64,000 nucleotides of DNA, from positions 524,001-588,000 of the forward strand of contig NZ_LKBA01000006.1 in NCBI RefSeq assembly GCF_001307765.1, read 5' to 3'. Source of the stretch: Aliiroseovarius crassostreae. GTDB lineage: Bacteria; Pseudomonadota; Alphaproteobacteria; Rhodobacterales; Rhodobacteraceae. Under the pieces are notes generated by a model. The model had not been told where the DNA came from. It made no database searches and worked only from the letters and a program-made list of their open reading frames with translations. The translations under genes and the position numbers were made by a program. Shown here in pieces: positions 15,177 to 24,162 of the stretch. The first letter of the stretch is position 1. The number at the start of each line of letters is the position of its first letter.

Positions 15177-16909
15177 TACCTCGAATTGAAACCCCAGCAA
15201 TTGAATTCTACGATACAACGCTTCGTGACGGCGCACAGACCGTTGGAGTAAAATACACGGTAGCCGAAAAGAGGTCGATTATAGCGTCTCTGGATCGGCT
15301 TGGTGTGGATTTTATTGAGTGCGGTTGGCCAGGGGCAAATCCTACGGACAATGTGTTGCTTCAAGATCCGCCGATGGTTCACCGCAGCGAGCTTGTTGCA
15401 TTTGGAATGACACGGCGAAAGGGAAACACGGCAGCAAACGATCCCACGATCCGGGCCTTGACCGAAGCAAAAGTCCCGAATGTGTGTTTGGTAGGCAAAT
15501 CTTCGTCGTGCCATGTACAGCATGCCTTGAATGGAACCAGCCGTCAGGACAATTTGGACATGATCGTGGATAGCATTGGTTATCTAAAACAAAGGAAAAA
15601 GAAGGTGTTTCTCGACGCAGAACACTTCTTTGATGGTTACAAACAAGATCGCGATTTTACTTTAAGCTGTGCGCTCAAGGCCTACGAGGCAGGTGCGGAA
15701 AAAGTTGTACTTTGCGACACGAACGGCGGCATTTTGCCCTCGGAAGTGTCCGAGATTCTGGTGGACGTAGCCCGGGTTCTACCGCTGGAAGCGGTCGGGG
15801 TCCATTTCCACAACGATCTTGGTCTTGCCGACGCCGCTAGCCTTCTGGCAGCTCAGGCGGGAGTAGGTCAAATCCAGGGCACGATTGCCGGGCTGGGAGA
15901 GCGATGCGGCAATGCGAATCTGTCTACGTTGCTACCGCTTGTAGCGTTCAAGTCGCGTGTGCCAACAAACGTCAGGAAAGAAATGCTCACTGTGTTGCCC
16001 GAAATCACGAACGATGTCGCCTTGAAAGCAGGCGTCAAGGTCGGCCAAAGCGCCCCATTTGTCGGCGAGAATGCATTCACCCATAAAGCTGGATTGCATG
16101 CATCTGCGGTAGGGAAGGATGGTAGCTTGTACGAGCACATTGATCCAAGGAATGTAGGGCGAAGCTCAAAAACCACACTTTCGTCACAGGCTGGGTTATC
16201 GAATCTGCGCATCTATCTAAAAAGACTGGGGGTTTCAGCATGTCAAAATGACGGGCGCCTGCAGGTCATCCTTGACGAAATCAAACAACGTGAATGTGAT
16301 GGCGAGAATGTCGAGTTGAATACCGGAAGTATTGACTTGTTGATTGCTCAGAATCTGTTCGACGTTGATCTGCCTCTCACACCCAAAGTTTTCGATGTTC
16401 GCGATACCGCTGATGCGTCCGGTCGGGATAGCCGGGCCAACGTTGAATTGTTTGTTGGTAAGTGTCGGAGAACAGTGCGTGCAAGCGCATCAGGTATCGG
16501 ATCTGTTGATGCCTTGAGCAATGCAATGGAATCGGCCTTGGCACAAGAATTTCCGGATATACCAAAGTTTTCACTTTTGGATTACTCGGCGGATATTGGC
16601 GCTGAGGCGATGGGGTCGCGGTCACGGGTGCAGGTTCAACTGAAGGCCTTGAGCACAGGGACAGATACTTGGCAGGTCGTAGCAACATCGAGCGACATTC
16701 TAACCGCCACGTGGGACGCATTTATCATCTGTGCCAATCGCCACCTCGTGTTTCAACAACTCAGGAAGAGTGCTGCGCAAGTTGGAGCACAGAAGGCCGA
16801 AAGTGCCTTTTTGCGGGCACCGTGTTCAGGCGGCTGCAATGAGCTGTTGGCTTCGAAGTTTGAAGACAAGACTAAACGTGCAATGGAGAAGGGAACTGTC
16901 AATGCTTAA
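15173..16909 (+). CDS. Citramalate / 2-isopropylmalate synthase homologue (LeuA/CimA family)
   Basis: A 578-residue DRE-TIM metallolyase. The N-terminal barrel starts EFYDTTLRDGAQTVGVKYT. Metal ligands are in VGVHFHNDLGLADA, and GLGERCGNANL follows. The C-terminal part (about residues 400-540) resembles the LeuA regulatory dimer domain. Overall it looks most like CimA-type citramalate synthases, which join acetyl-CoA to pyruvate; related enzymes extend other 2-oxo acids. No leuB, leuC or leuD partner lies in the window. It is coupled to both neighbours (4 and 8 base overlaps), so it belongs to this pathway and is unlikely to be a housekeeping copy. The true substrate is open. Confidence 0.83.
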   Translation: MIPRIETPAIEFYDTTLRDGAQTVGVKYTVAEKRSIIASLDRLGVDFIECGWPGANPTDNVLLQDPPMVHRSELVAFGMTRRKGNTAANDPTIRALTEAKVPNVCLVGKSSSCHVQHALNGTSRQDNLDMIVDSIGYLKQRKKKVFLDAEHFFDGYKQDRDFTLSCALKAYEAGAEKVVLCDTNGGILPSEVSEILVDVARVLPLEAVGVHFHNDLGLADAASLLAAQAGVGQIQGTIAGLGERCGNANLSTLLPLVAFKSRVPTNVRKEMLTVLPEITNDVALKAGVKVGQSAPFVGENAFTHKAGLHASAVGKDGSLYEHIDPRNVGRSSKTTLSSQAGLSNLRIYLKRLGVSACQNDGRLQVILDEIKQRECDGENVELNTGSIDLLIAQNLFDVDLPLTPKVFDVRDTADASGRDSRANVELFVGKCRRTVRASASGIGSVDALSNAMESALAQEFPDIPKFSLLDYSADIGAEAMGSRSRVQVQLKALSTGTDTWQVVATSSDILTATWDAFIICANRHLVFQQLRKSAAQVGAQKAESAFLRAPCSGGCNELLASKFEDKTKRAMEKGTVNA

Positions 16910-17642
16910 TACTATGGAAAAAGCCCATTCGGCGATGCCGACAAAGGTCAATGACCCTATCAATATGGTTGGTGGCTTTCGACTGGTGCCGGGCCAATAC
17001 TACAATCAGGGGCTGGATGAAACGGTGGTTTCTGATTTCCAGGGCCTGTTCGACGCCTCTATTGAACTGGATCCGTATTCGCCGGTTCGTGTGCGCGGCA
17101 TGTTGAAGATTGCCTACGATGTTGACAGCGATCAAATCACGATTAAGAAGGATCAGTTCTACCTTCAATCTGCCTCTGCCAATTCAACCGATGGGGGAGT
17201 TGTCCGGCGTTTTAAAGTTCTGCCGGAACAAATTCTGGAACACGCCTTCTTTCAGGCGGTTTGGTTCAAGGATAAAGAACTTTTGAAAGACTATGCAGAT
17301 CAAACCGGAATGACCAAGTTGGACCTCAGCATTCATTTCATACGTTATAGGGTGGAACCCGGCGGAGCGTCCTATAGTTCACCGGTCTGGCTGCATCAGG
17401 ACGACGAGCCGCTCGTGTTCATTCATCTTGTCAAGCTCACTGAGAACGCAATTGGTGCCGACAGTGTGGTCTCAGGAATGGACGACATGCCAACTGGTGT
17501 ATATCGTCTGAGCGAACCGTTTGATACGTTGATCGTCGATCCCACAATGAAACATGCTGTTACGCCACTCGGCTCGACGGGCGGCGAAGCCCACCGTGAC
17601 GTCATGCTGGTCAATCTAGAACACAGCATTCAGCAGAACTGA
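16902..17642 (+). CDS. 2-oxoglutarate/Fe(II) dioxygenase, L-isoleucine-dioxygenase (IDO)-like family
   Basis: A 246-residue protein of the 2OG-Fe_Oxy_2 type. Iron ligands are H165-x-D167 in WLHQDDEPLVFIHLVKL and H218 in PTMKHAVTPL, with a likely oxoglutarate-binding Arg 232 in HRDVMLVNL. The best-known member, IDO of Bacillus thuringiensis, hydroxylates free isoleucine at C4. That fits a cluster with a citramalate-synthase homologue (an isoleucine precursor route) and an exporter. ATG 16902 overlaps the previous stop by 8 bases and follows GAGAAGGGA. The exact amino-acid substrate is unknown. Confidence 0.82.
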   Translation: MLNTMEKAHSAMPTKVNDPINMVGGFRLVPGQYYNQGLDETVVSDFQGLFDASIELDPYSPVRVRGMLKIAYDVDSDQITIKKDQFYLQSASANSTDGGVVRRFKVLPEQILEHAFFQAVWFKDKELLKDYADQTGMTKLDLSIHFIRYRVEPGGASYSSPVWLHQDDEPLVFIHLVKLTENAIGADSVVSGMDDMPTGVYRLSEPFDTLIVDPTMKHAVTPLGSTGGEAHRDVMLVNLEHSIQQN

Positions 17643-17674
17643 ACTCAAGCAACATGGCCAGGGGACTTGCAAGC

Positions 17675-18571
17675 ATGTCGGTAATCGCAAAGATAAATGC
17701 ATTTGATGATGAGTACGTTGGCCGAATTGCTATGGTGATAGCGATGGCGTTGTCGGGAACTATCGGGCTTTTTGTGGTCTGGTCTGGTCATCCCGCCTAC
17801 AACGCCATCGCCTATCGATGCACCATTGGCCTGGCAGTCCTGTTCTTGTATTGTCGATTTTTCGGCATCCTCAAATTCAGGAATATCCCCAATAAAGAAA
17901 AAATATACATCATTGCAGGTGGGGTAACATTGGTGCTGAATTGGTTTTTCCTGTTTTCAGCTTTTAACAAATCGACCATCGGGATCACGACAGTAGTATA
18001 CAATATTCAACCGTTTCTCCTTGTCTTATTGGGGTTCCTCATTTTTCGTGAAAAGCTGACTTCGACGGCCGCCATTTGTCTAGGAGTTTCATTCGCAGGC
18101 CTTGTCGTCATTGTTAATCCGGACTTGGAGTTCTCCGGAGAGTCAATCAGCTTCTTAACCGGCCTGTTCTTTGCCTTTGTTGCCGCTGCTCTGTATGCAG
18201 TTTCAACGATTTTTACCAAAATGGTAAAATCAGTTCGGCCTGAGATGGTCGCAGTTTATCACATGATCATTGGATCCGCGTTGTTCTTGCCATTCTATAC
18301 AGCGGATTTTGCAAATGCTGCGAATGCGGAAGCAGTGTATTTGGTGATACTTGGCCTCCTTCATACAGGTGTCATGTATATTTTTCTCTATACTGCCTTT
18401 TCCAAAGCAACGACCGCGAGCATCTCGGTTCTGTCATTTATTTACCCACTAGTTGCGGTCGCGGCGGATTTCATTTTCTTCGGAACACCTTTGACTCTAC
18501 CCCAGCTTGTTGGATCCGCAATGATTATAGGTTCGAGCTATGTGTATAATACGCAGAAAGCAAAATCATAG
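17675..18571 (+). CDS. EamA/DMT-family transporter, probable exporter of the cluster product
   Basis: About 298 residues with ten hydrophobic segments in two EamA repeats; the second half has GLLHTGVMYIFLYTAFSKAT. EamA proteins such as RhtA and YdeD export amino acids and small metabolites. ATG 17675 is preceded by AGGGGA; an upstream ATG at 17654 would add seven residues but has a poor ribosome site. It follows the dioxygenase by about 30 bases. Base composition is strikingly AT-rich (22 G+C in 60 at 17881-17940). From 18572 to 18811 I see no gene. Confidence 0.85.
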   Translation: MSVIAKINAFDDEYVGRIAMVIAMALSGTIGLFVVWSGHPAYNAIAYRCTIGLAVLFLYCRFFGILKFRNIPNKEKIYIIAGGVTLVLNWFFLFSAFNKSTIGITTVVYNIQPFLLVLLGFLIFREKLTSTAAICLGVSFAGLVVIVNPDLEFSGESISFLTGLFFAFVAAALYAVSTIFTKMVKSVRPEMVAVYHMIIGSALFLPFYTADFANAANAEAVYLVILGLLHTGVMYIFLYTAFSKATTASISVLSFIYPLVAVAADFIFFGTPLTLPQLVGSAMIIGSSYVYNTQKAKS

Positions 18572-18811
18572 AATATGGAATGCCGTTACTTGGAGAACCA
18601 TTAACGATTATCATTACAGCGGCGAGGATCTAAACCTTAGGGTGTTTGATACGCCGTTACTTGAATCGTGGCATGTATCAGTAAAGAGCAACAGATGGAA
18701 AAGCGGAATTTACAAGGCAGAAAACCAAATCAAGTCGACAGTACCCTCCAACACACGCTGCGCATTCGTTGTGCGATTTCGCGCAATATCGCAAGATTAG
18801 ATTGAGTTAAT

Positions 18812-19507
18812 ATGCGTCCTTGTAGCAGTTTAGACCCAGATGCCCTCCTCGAAGGCACTAATGTTTCTATGTTCTTTTCGATTTTCTCGAACGCCTTGGT
18901 CGGTGCATCGGTACCCGGCACGTTGACAAAAATACGAAAGAATTCGTCCAAGATTGCCAACAACGCTTCGCCGGATGAGCTTACCGGCTGTCTGCTTGCC
19001 ACGCTAGCCGCAAGCAAGCCTGCCGGCCAGATGCTGGAATTGGGAACTGGCACCGGTGTGTCTGCTTCCTGGCTCTTGTCGGGAATGGATGCACAGTCGA
19101 GTTTGCATTCGGTAGAACTTGATAACGAATTGGCAGAATTTGCCCAGCAGGAACTGGCAAACGACAAGCGTTTCTCGCGTATCGTCAGCGATGCAGCTCA
19201 ATATTTCGAAACTATACCTTCAGGGTATTTTGACTTGATTTTTGCAGCCAATTGTCCCGACAAGCCTATTCATCTTAACCTTGCCGTGCGCGGCTTGAAG
19301 CCCGGCGGGTTTTACATTCTAGACAACTTACTGCCGCAGGCAAACCGACTGGACGCGCACAACGCAAAGCTTCCGGGCTTGTTGACATCATTGATGGGAA
19401 ACCCAGAGTTAATCATATTGCCGTTGGACTGGTCCACAGGCGTCGTAATCGCCGTGAAAATCCCGAGCGTCTGCAATCCGACAGTCAACTTGACGAAGGC
19501 GCAATAA
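18812..19507 (+). CDS. SAM-dependent class I methyltransferase (O-methyltransferase-like)
   Basis: A 231-residue Rossmann methyltransferase. Motif I is MLELGTGTGVSASWLLSGMD (about residues 72-91). The acidic end of strand 2 is in LHSVELDNELAEFAQ, and SGYFDLIFAANCPDKP and LKPGGFYILDNLL follow. The arrangement resembles small-molecule O-methyltransferases. It lies 240 bases after the exporter in the same direction, so it may be co-transcribed or have its own promoter. In the cluster it could methylate a hydroxyl placed by the dioxygenase, giving for example a methoxy amino acid; this is inference. Confidence 0.78.
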   Translation: MRPCSSLDPDALLEGTNVSMFFSIFSNALVGASVPGTLTKIRKNSSKIANNASPDELTGCLLATLAASKPAGQMLELGTGTGVSASWLLSGMDAQSSLHSVELDNELAEFAQQELANDKRFSRIVSDAAQYFETIPSGYFDLIFAANCPDKPIHLNLAVRGLKPGGFYILDNLLPQANRLDAHNAKLPGLLTSLMGNPELIILPLDWSTGVVIAVKIPSVCNPTVNLTKAQ

Positions 19508-19905
19508 TATGCGTTTCAAACCCTTTGTCTAAGTTACCAAGCATCAGGAAACCAGTCATCATCTAGTCTCGAGTTATGCGACGGGCGGCAGACCCCTGAA
19601 TTGGTTTAGTGTCGGAGGTCAAGGTTTGGGCTGTGCAATCCGCCTAGTAGATTATGGAGGCGTCGTAGGAAACAGGCACATTGCAGTCATGCTTCGACTG
19701 CACGTGCGATCAGAATATGAAACACAATTTACACTAACTTTGGGCCTCAAACTAAGCCGCGAACGCTGGATTAGTGACCGAATAGGCAGAAAAACGCTGA
19801 CGGATTCACTGCTGTCTTCTTATGCGCTGTACGCTGCAATCGGTACACGCTAAGAGCGATTTGCATCATCTTAAAAGTGACCACTGCCTGAAACAAATTT
19901 TCAAC
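19508..19905. other. Intergenic region before the AraC gene
   Basis: About 400 bases with no supported gene. The short open frames here show no family features. It probably holds the promoter of the AraC gene and the 3' end of the methyltransferase transcript; no clear terminator was found. Confidence 0.5.
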
Positions 19906-20721
19906 ATGCCTCGCACTGAAGTAAAAGACACGGTCAAATTTTGGCAAGATCCCCAAACTAAGGGGATGGATTTCATGTCTGCGCAATTCACTTCGAAACG
20001 CTTTCCTATGCACGCTCATGACTCTTTTGTGATTGCGTTCACAGATGGCGGTGGATCTTGTTTTCGGAGCAATAGATCGTCAGGCGAGGTAAAAAGAAAG
20101 CAATTTCTAGTATTCAACCCTTGGGAAGCACATGCTGGCTGGTTGGGGCGCAGTAAGGATTGGTCTTATAGAGCAATTTATGTGTACGACGACGCCGTCG
20201 AACAACTCAAGCAGAGATTAAGGATCAACGGTTCGGTGAGTTTTTCGAACAACTTAATCTTAGACGACCAACTGCATGAAGAGTTTTCGCGGCTGCACCA
20301 CTCGTTTGAAATGAATACAGATTTCTTTGCCCAACGAGAAAACCTGTATGCTGCCTTCAACAGTCTATTTTTGCGGTATGGTCACGTCAAAACTAGTGAA
20401 ACAATTGCACAGGCTGATGAATATCGACTTCGTCTCGCTAAGGAATTCATTCACGATCGCTATGCAGAAAAGCTGACCATTGAAGAGGTGGCTGCTGAAA
20501 TTGACCTTTCGTGCTTTCAAATGATCAAACTTTTTCAGAAGAGTATGGGAATCACTCCCTATGCCTATTTAACACAAGTTCGCCTTTGCCGAGCGATTCA
20601 GTTGATCAAACAAGGCGTCTCTCTTTCCAGCGCCGCTCTGGACACTGGGTTTTATGATCAGAGCGCACTGACAAACCATTTAAAGCGCTGCTATGCGATT
20701 ACGCCTTCCCAGTTGAGATAG
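19906..20721 (+). CDS. AraC-family transcriptional regulator
   Basis: A 271-residue protein with an N-terminal cupin-like sensing domain (PMHAHDSFVIAFTDGGGSC near residue 32) and a C-terminal double helix-turn-helix (about 175-271). That domain contains LTIEEVAAEIDLSCFQMIKL and the closing ALDTGFYDQSALTNHLKRCY. ATG 19906 is preferred over an upstream in-frame start at 19822, as the latter adds residues without family match. It is the last co-directional gene of the island cluster and is the natural candidate to control it in response to a small molecule. Confidence 0.85.
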   Translation: MPRTEVKDTVKFWQDPQTKGMDFMSAQFTSKRFPMHAHDSFVIAFTDGGGSCFRSNRSSGEVKRKQFLVFNPWEAHAGWLGRSKDWSYRAIYVYDDAVEQLKQRLRINGSVSFSNNLILDDQLHEEFSRLHHSFEMNTDFFAQRENLYAAFNSLFLRYGHVKTSETIAQADEYRLRLAKEFIHDRYAEKLTIEEVAAEIDLSCFQMIKLFQKSMGITPYAYLTQVRLCRAIQLIKQGVSLSSAALDTGFYDQSALTNHLKRCYAITPSQLR

Positions 20722-20752
20722 ATTTAATCCATTAAGTGAGCCAGTCGGTTGC

Positions 20753-21469
20753 TTAATGAGGTAAATTCGCCTGACCGATCGCCGTGACGCAAGGTGTTTC
20801 GTTGTCAAACTGGCCGCCCGCCATGCCAGTCGAAGAGCGAAGATTGCCCTGACCAGATTGGGCTACGATCTGAGTGTCCAGGTCTCTTAAATTTGAAATG
20901 AACCCATCCGAACTAATCAGATACAGGAGATGAGATTCAAAACTATCGAACTTCTCATAAGACGGTGGACCGAAAGTCTCTTTGACTTGGGCAAACACCG
21001 TTTCTGCTGAGGGGCGATCATTTCCAACTGCAACAATGGTTCTCTGAACACCCAAGACACGCCCTTCGAGAACACCAGTCGCCAGAGACAGGATCACTTC
21101 CTCATATGGTTCCTGGCCCATGCGCATAAACGGCGTTACCCATGGCGATAGCATCCGCTGGGCATACTCGTATCGGAATTCACGCCCTTTCGAACTACGC
21201 ACATTAAGAGTCACCAGTTCGTCGACAAGTTGTTGATCGAAATGTGCCAGAAGCGCTTCAATCGCTTCAAAAGCCATATCACCCGGGCTGACATCCAAGA
21301 CCGAAAATGTGGTCGCCTTACGCTCAGGTTTTGATGTCAGTGGTTGCAGTTTTGTTTCTGCAAATGCCTCGATCGGGCAGAGGCCAAAAACCAGGACCAC
21401 AGAAAAGATTTTGGGCCAAAGACGAGCAGAGCTCATTGCTCCGCAACAAGATTGGATAAGTGTTTTCAC
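20753..21469 (-). CDS. Secreted protein of unknown function
   Basis: About 238 residues with a signal peptide (hydrophobic run IFSVVLVFGLCPIEAFA, cleaved after AFA). I do not recognise the mature domain. The mature part carries two cysteines only at the end of the protein region (one in NETPCV) and is mostly charged and helical-looking. I choose GTG at 21469 because GAGAGGGTG precedes it; ATG 21493 and ATG 21436 are alternatives. It is convergent with the AraC gene and divergent from the small XRE gene. No function is proposed. Confidence 0.6.
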   Translation of the reverse strand: MKTLIQSCCGAMSSARLWPKIFSVVLVFGLCPIEAFAETKLQPLTSKPERKATTFSVLDVSPGDMAFEAIEALLAHFDQQLVDELVTLNVRSSKGREFRYEYAQRMLSPWVTPFMRMGQEPYEEVILSLATGVLEGRVLGVQRTIVAVGNDRPSAETVFAQVKETFGPPSYEKFDSFESHLLYLISSDGFISNLRDLDTQIVAQSGQGNLRSSTGMAGGQFDNETPCVTAIGQANLPH

Positions 21470-21554
21470 AAATGCACCCTCTCGGCGTAACACAACTACG
21501 AATGTATGTTAAAACAGGTAGAGTTAAAACCGGCGTTGCTCAATAGACTTGTGT

Positions 21555-21779
21555 GTGAAAAGAACGCCGAAAAGCCCCCTCAGAGACACTGTCGCCCGGA
21601 ACATGCGCAAGTTTCGGGCTGAGCGCGGTTGGTCTCAGGAGCGTCTCGCGGAAGAGGCTGGTTTGAATAGAACCTACCTTAGCGCAGTCGAGCGTTCTGA
21701 ACAGAATATATCCATTGATAATCTGTACCGGGTTGCGGTTGGATTGGGTGTCGAAAGCTGGGTTCTCTTAAAAGACTGA
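21555..21779 (+). CDS. Small XRE-family helix-turn-helix protein
   Basis: About 74 residues, almost entirely one Cro/C1-type HTH (MRKFRAERGWSQERLAEEAG followed by LNRTYLSAVERSEQNIS). There is no ATG at the N-terminus of the domain, so GTG 21555 or TTG 21549 must be used; no strong ribosome site is visible. Proteins like this act as stand-alone repressors in mobile or accessory DNA. It sits at the right border of the low-GC island, next to core gene nrdJ. A hairpin (GGCCATTTAGT with ACTAAAATGGCC, 21842-21867) lies between the two convergent genes and may end transcription. Confidence 0.75.
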   Translation: MKRTPKSPLRDTVARNMRKFRAERGWSQERLAEEAGLNRTYLSAVERSEQNISIDNLYRVAVGLGVESWVLLKD

Positions 21780-21906
21780 ACATGCCTTGTGCGATTGGGA
21801 ATTCATATCGCCACAGCGCTGATCTTTTAACGACGGGGTATCGGCCATTTAGTGACTAAAATGGCCGTGTCACCTGACGCACCACAACAGCGCCCCACCC
21901 GTCAGG

Positions 21907-24162
21907 TCAGCCGCATTTCGAATGGCCGCAGCTACCGCAGGTCATGCAGCCTTCAACCATGCGCATGTCATATTGGCCACAGCTTGGGCAGGCGGGGCCA
22001 CGCGGGGCTTCGCCGATGGCCATGACCTCGGCCTGCGGATCCGATTTCGGGGCCATGCCTTCCGCTTCGAGGAAGCCGGTATTGACCATGTGGCGTTCGA
22101 TAACGCCGCCGATCGCGGCCAGGATCGACGGGATGTATTTCCCTTCCATCCAGGCACCGCCACGCGGGTCGAACACGGCTTTCAGCTCTTCGACCACAAA
22201 GCTCACCTCACCGCCACGACGGAACACCGCCGAAATCATCCGGGTCAGCGCCACGGTCCAGGCGAAATGTTCCATGTTCTTCGAGTTGATGAACACTTCA
22301 AACGGGCGGCGATGGCCGTTGATCAGAAGGTCATTGATGGTGATGTAAAGCGCGTGTTCGCTGTCGGGCCATTTCACCTTGTAGGTATGCCCTTCGAGCG
22401 ATTGCGGACGGCCCAGCGGCTCGGACAGGTAGACCACATCGGCACCGGTTTCGATCTCGGGCGTCTTTTCGCTTTCCTCGCTCACCGACAGAACCGACCC
22501 GGTCACATCGTTCGGGCGATAGGTGGTGCAGCCTTTGCAACCCAGTTCCCACGCCTGCATGTAAACCGACTGGAACGCGTCAAAGCTGATGTCTTCCGGG
22601 CAGTTGATGGTTTTCGAAATCGAGCTGTCGATCCATTTCTGCGCAGCGGCCTGCATTTTCACGTGATCCGCGGGCGCAAGCGTCTGCGCGTTCACGAAAT
22701 AATCCGGCAGCGGCTTGTCCCCGAATTTGTCACGCCACATCTGCACCGCGTAATCGACCACTTCTTCCTCGGTGCGGGTGCCGTCGGGTTGCAGCACCTT
22801 ACGGGTGTAAGCATAGGCAAAGACCGGCTCGATGCCCGAGCTGACATTGCCGGCGTAAAGCGAAATGGTGCCGGTGGGGGCAATCGAGGTCAGCAGCGCG
22901 TTGCGGATGCCGTGTTCACGGATTGCTTCGCGCACGTCATCATCCATCTGCAGCATATTGCCGGAATTCAGATAGGCCTCGGCGTCGAACAGCGGGAACG
23001 GGCCTTTCTCTTTCGCCAGATCCACGGATGCCAGGTAAGACGCGCGGGCGATGAGTTTCATCCAGGCTTCGGTCTGGGCCGCGGCCTCATCCGAGCCATA
23101 ACGCAGGCCGAGCATCAGCAGCGCATCGGCCAGACCGGTCACACCAAGACCCACACGGCGCTTGGCCTGGGCTTCCTGACGCTGTGCTTCAAGCGGGAAG
23201 CGCGACACATCCACCACATTGTCCATCATGCGGATCGCGGTGCGCACCAGTTTATCGAGCGCCTTCGGATCCAGCTTTGCGTTTTTCTCAAACGGGTTTT
23301 TCACAAGGCGGGCCAGGTTGACCGACCCGAGCAGGCAGGCGCCATAAGGCGGCAGGGGTTGTTCGCCGCACGGGTTGGTCGCGGCAATCTGCTCGCAGTA
23401 ATTCAGGTTGTTCATCTGGTTGATGCGGTCGATGAAAATCACACCCGGTTCGGCGTAATCATAGGTGGCGCGCATGATCTTGTTCCACAGATCGCGGGCC
23501 TCAACCGTGTGATAGATCTTGTCGCCAAACTTCAGATCCCAGCTGCCATCGTCCTTGACCGCTTTCATGAAATCATCGGTCACCAGCACCGACATGTTGA
23601 ACATGCGCAGACGGGCCGCATCCGATTTGGCGGTGATGAAATCTTCGATATCCGGGTGGTCGCAACGCATGGTCGCCATCATCGCCCCCCGGCGCGAGCC
23701 TGCCGACATGATGGTGCGGCACATCGCATCCCACACATCCATGAACGAGAGCGGCCCGGAAGCATCCGCCGCCACGCCTTTCACATCGGCGCCACGCGGA
23801 CGGATGGTCGAGAAATCATAGCCGATCCCCCCACCCTGCTGCATGGTCAGCGCGGCCTCTTTCAACATGTCGAAAATGCCCGACATGCTGTCCGGGATCG
23901 TGCCCATCACAAAGCAGTTGAAAAGCGTCACGGACCGGCCGGTGCCGGCACCCGCGGTGATGCGCCCGGCGGGCAGGTATTTGAAATCTTCCAGAGCTTC
24001 GAAAAACTCACCCTCACGCTCCGGCTCATTTTCCGCAAGCGAACGGGCAATGCGCCGCCAGGTATCTTCGACCGTCTTGTCTTCAGCCTCCCCACCCGAC
24101 TTTTTCAGTCGGTATTTCATGTCCCAGATCTGTTCGGCAATAGGGGCGGCAAAACGAGTCAT
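21907..24162 (-). CDS. nrdJ: Adenosylcobalamin-dependent ribonucleotide reductase (class II, NrdJ)
   Basis: A 751-residue class II reductase that converts ribonucleotides to deoxyribonucleotides with coenzyme B12. Visible family blocks are FNCFVMGTIPDSMSGIFDML, RRGAMMATMRCDHPDIEDFI, the active-site region ATNPCGEQPLPPYGACLLGS, and a cysteine-rich tail (CPSCGQ, CMTCGSCGHSKCG) that takes part in reduction. ATG at 24162 is chosen; the upstream open frame lacks conservation. Two NrdR-like boxes lie 131-178 bases upstream. A 747-codon open frame on the opposite strand is a shadow caused by high GC. Confidence 0.95.
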   Translation of the reverse strand: MTRFAAPIAEQIWDMKYRLKKSGGEAEDKTVEDTWRRIARSLAENEPEREGEFFEALEDFKYLPAGRITAGAGTGRSVTLFNCFVMGTIPDSMSGIFDMLKEAALTMQQGGGIGYDFSTIRPRGADVKGVAADASGPLSFMDVWDAMCRTIMSAGSRRGAMMATMRCDHPDIEDFITAKSDAARLRMFNMSVLVTDDFMKAVKDDGSWDLKFGDKIYHTVEARDLWNKIMRATYDYAEPGVIFIDRINQMNNLNYCEQIAATNPCGEQPLPPYGACLLGSVNLARLVKNPFEKNAKLDPKALDKLVRTAIRMMDNVVDVSRFPLEAQRQEAQAKRRVGLGVTGLADALLMLGLRYGSDEAAAQTEAWMKLIARASYLASVDLAKEKGPFPLFDAEAYLNSGNMLQMDDDVREAIREHGIRNALLTSIAPTGTISLYAGNVSSGIEPVFAYAYTRKVLQPDGTRTEEEVVDYAVQMWRDKFGDKPLPDYFVNAQTLAPADHVKMQAAAQKWIDSSISKTINCPEDISFDAFQSVYMQAWELGCKGCTTYRPNDVTGSVLSVSEESEKTPEIETGADVVYLSEPLGRPQSLEGHTYKVKWPDSEHALYITINDLLINGHRRPFEVFINSKNMEHFAWTVALTRMISAVFRRGGEVSFVVEELKAVFDPRGGAWMEGKYIPSILAAIGGVIERHMVNTGFLEAEGMAPKSDPQAEVMAIGEAPRGPACPSCGQYDMRMVEGCMTCGSCGHSKCG

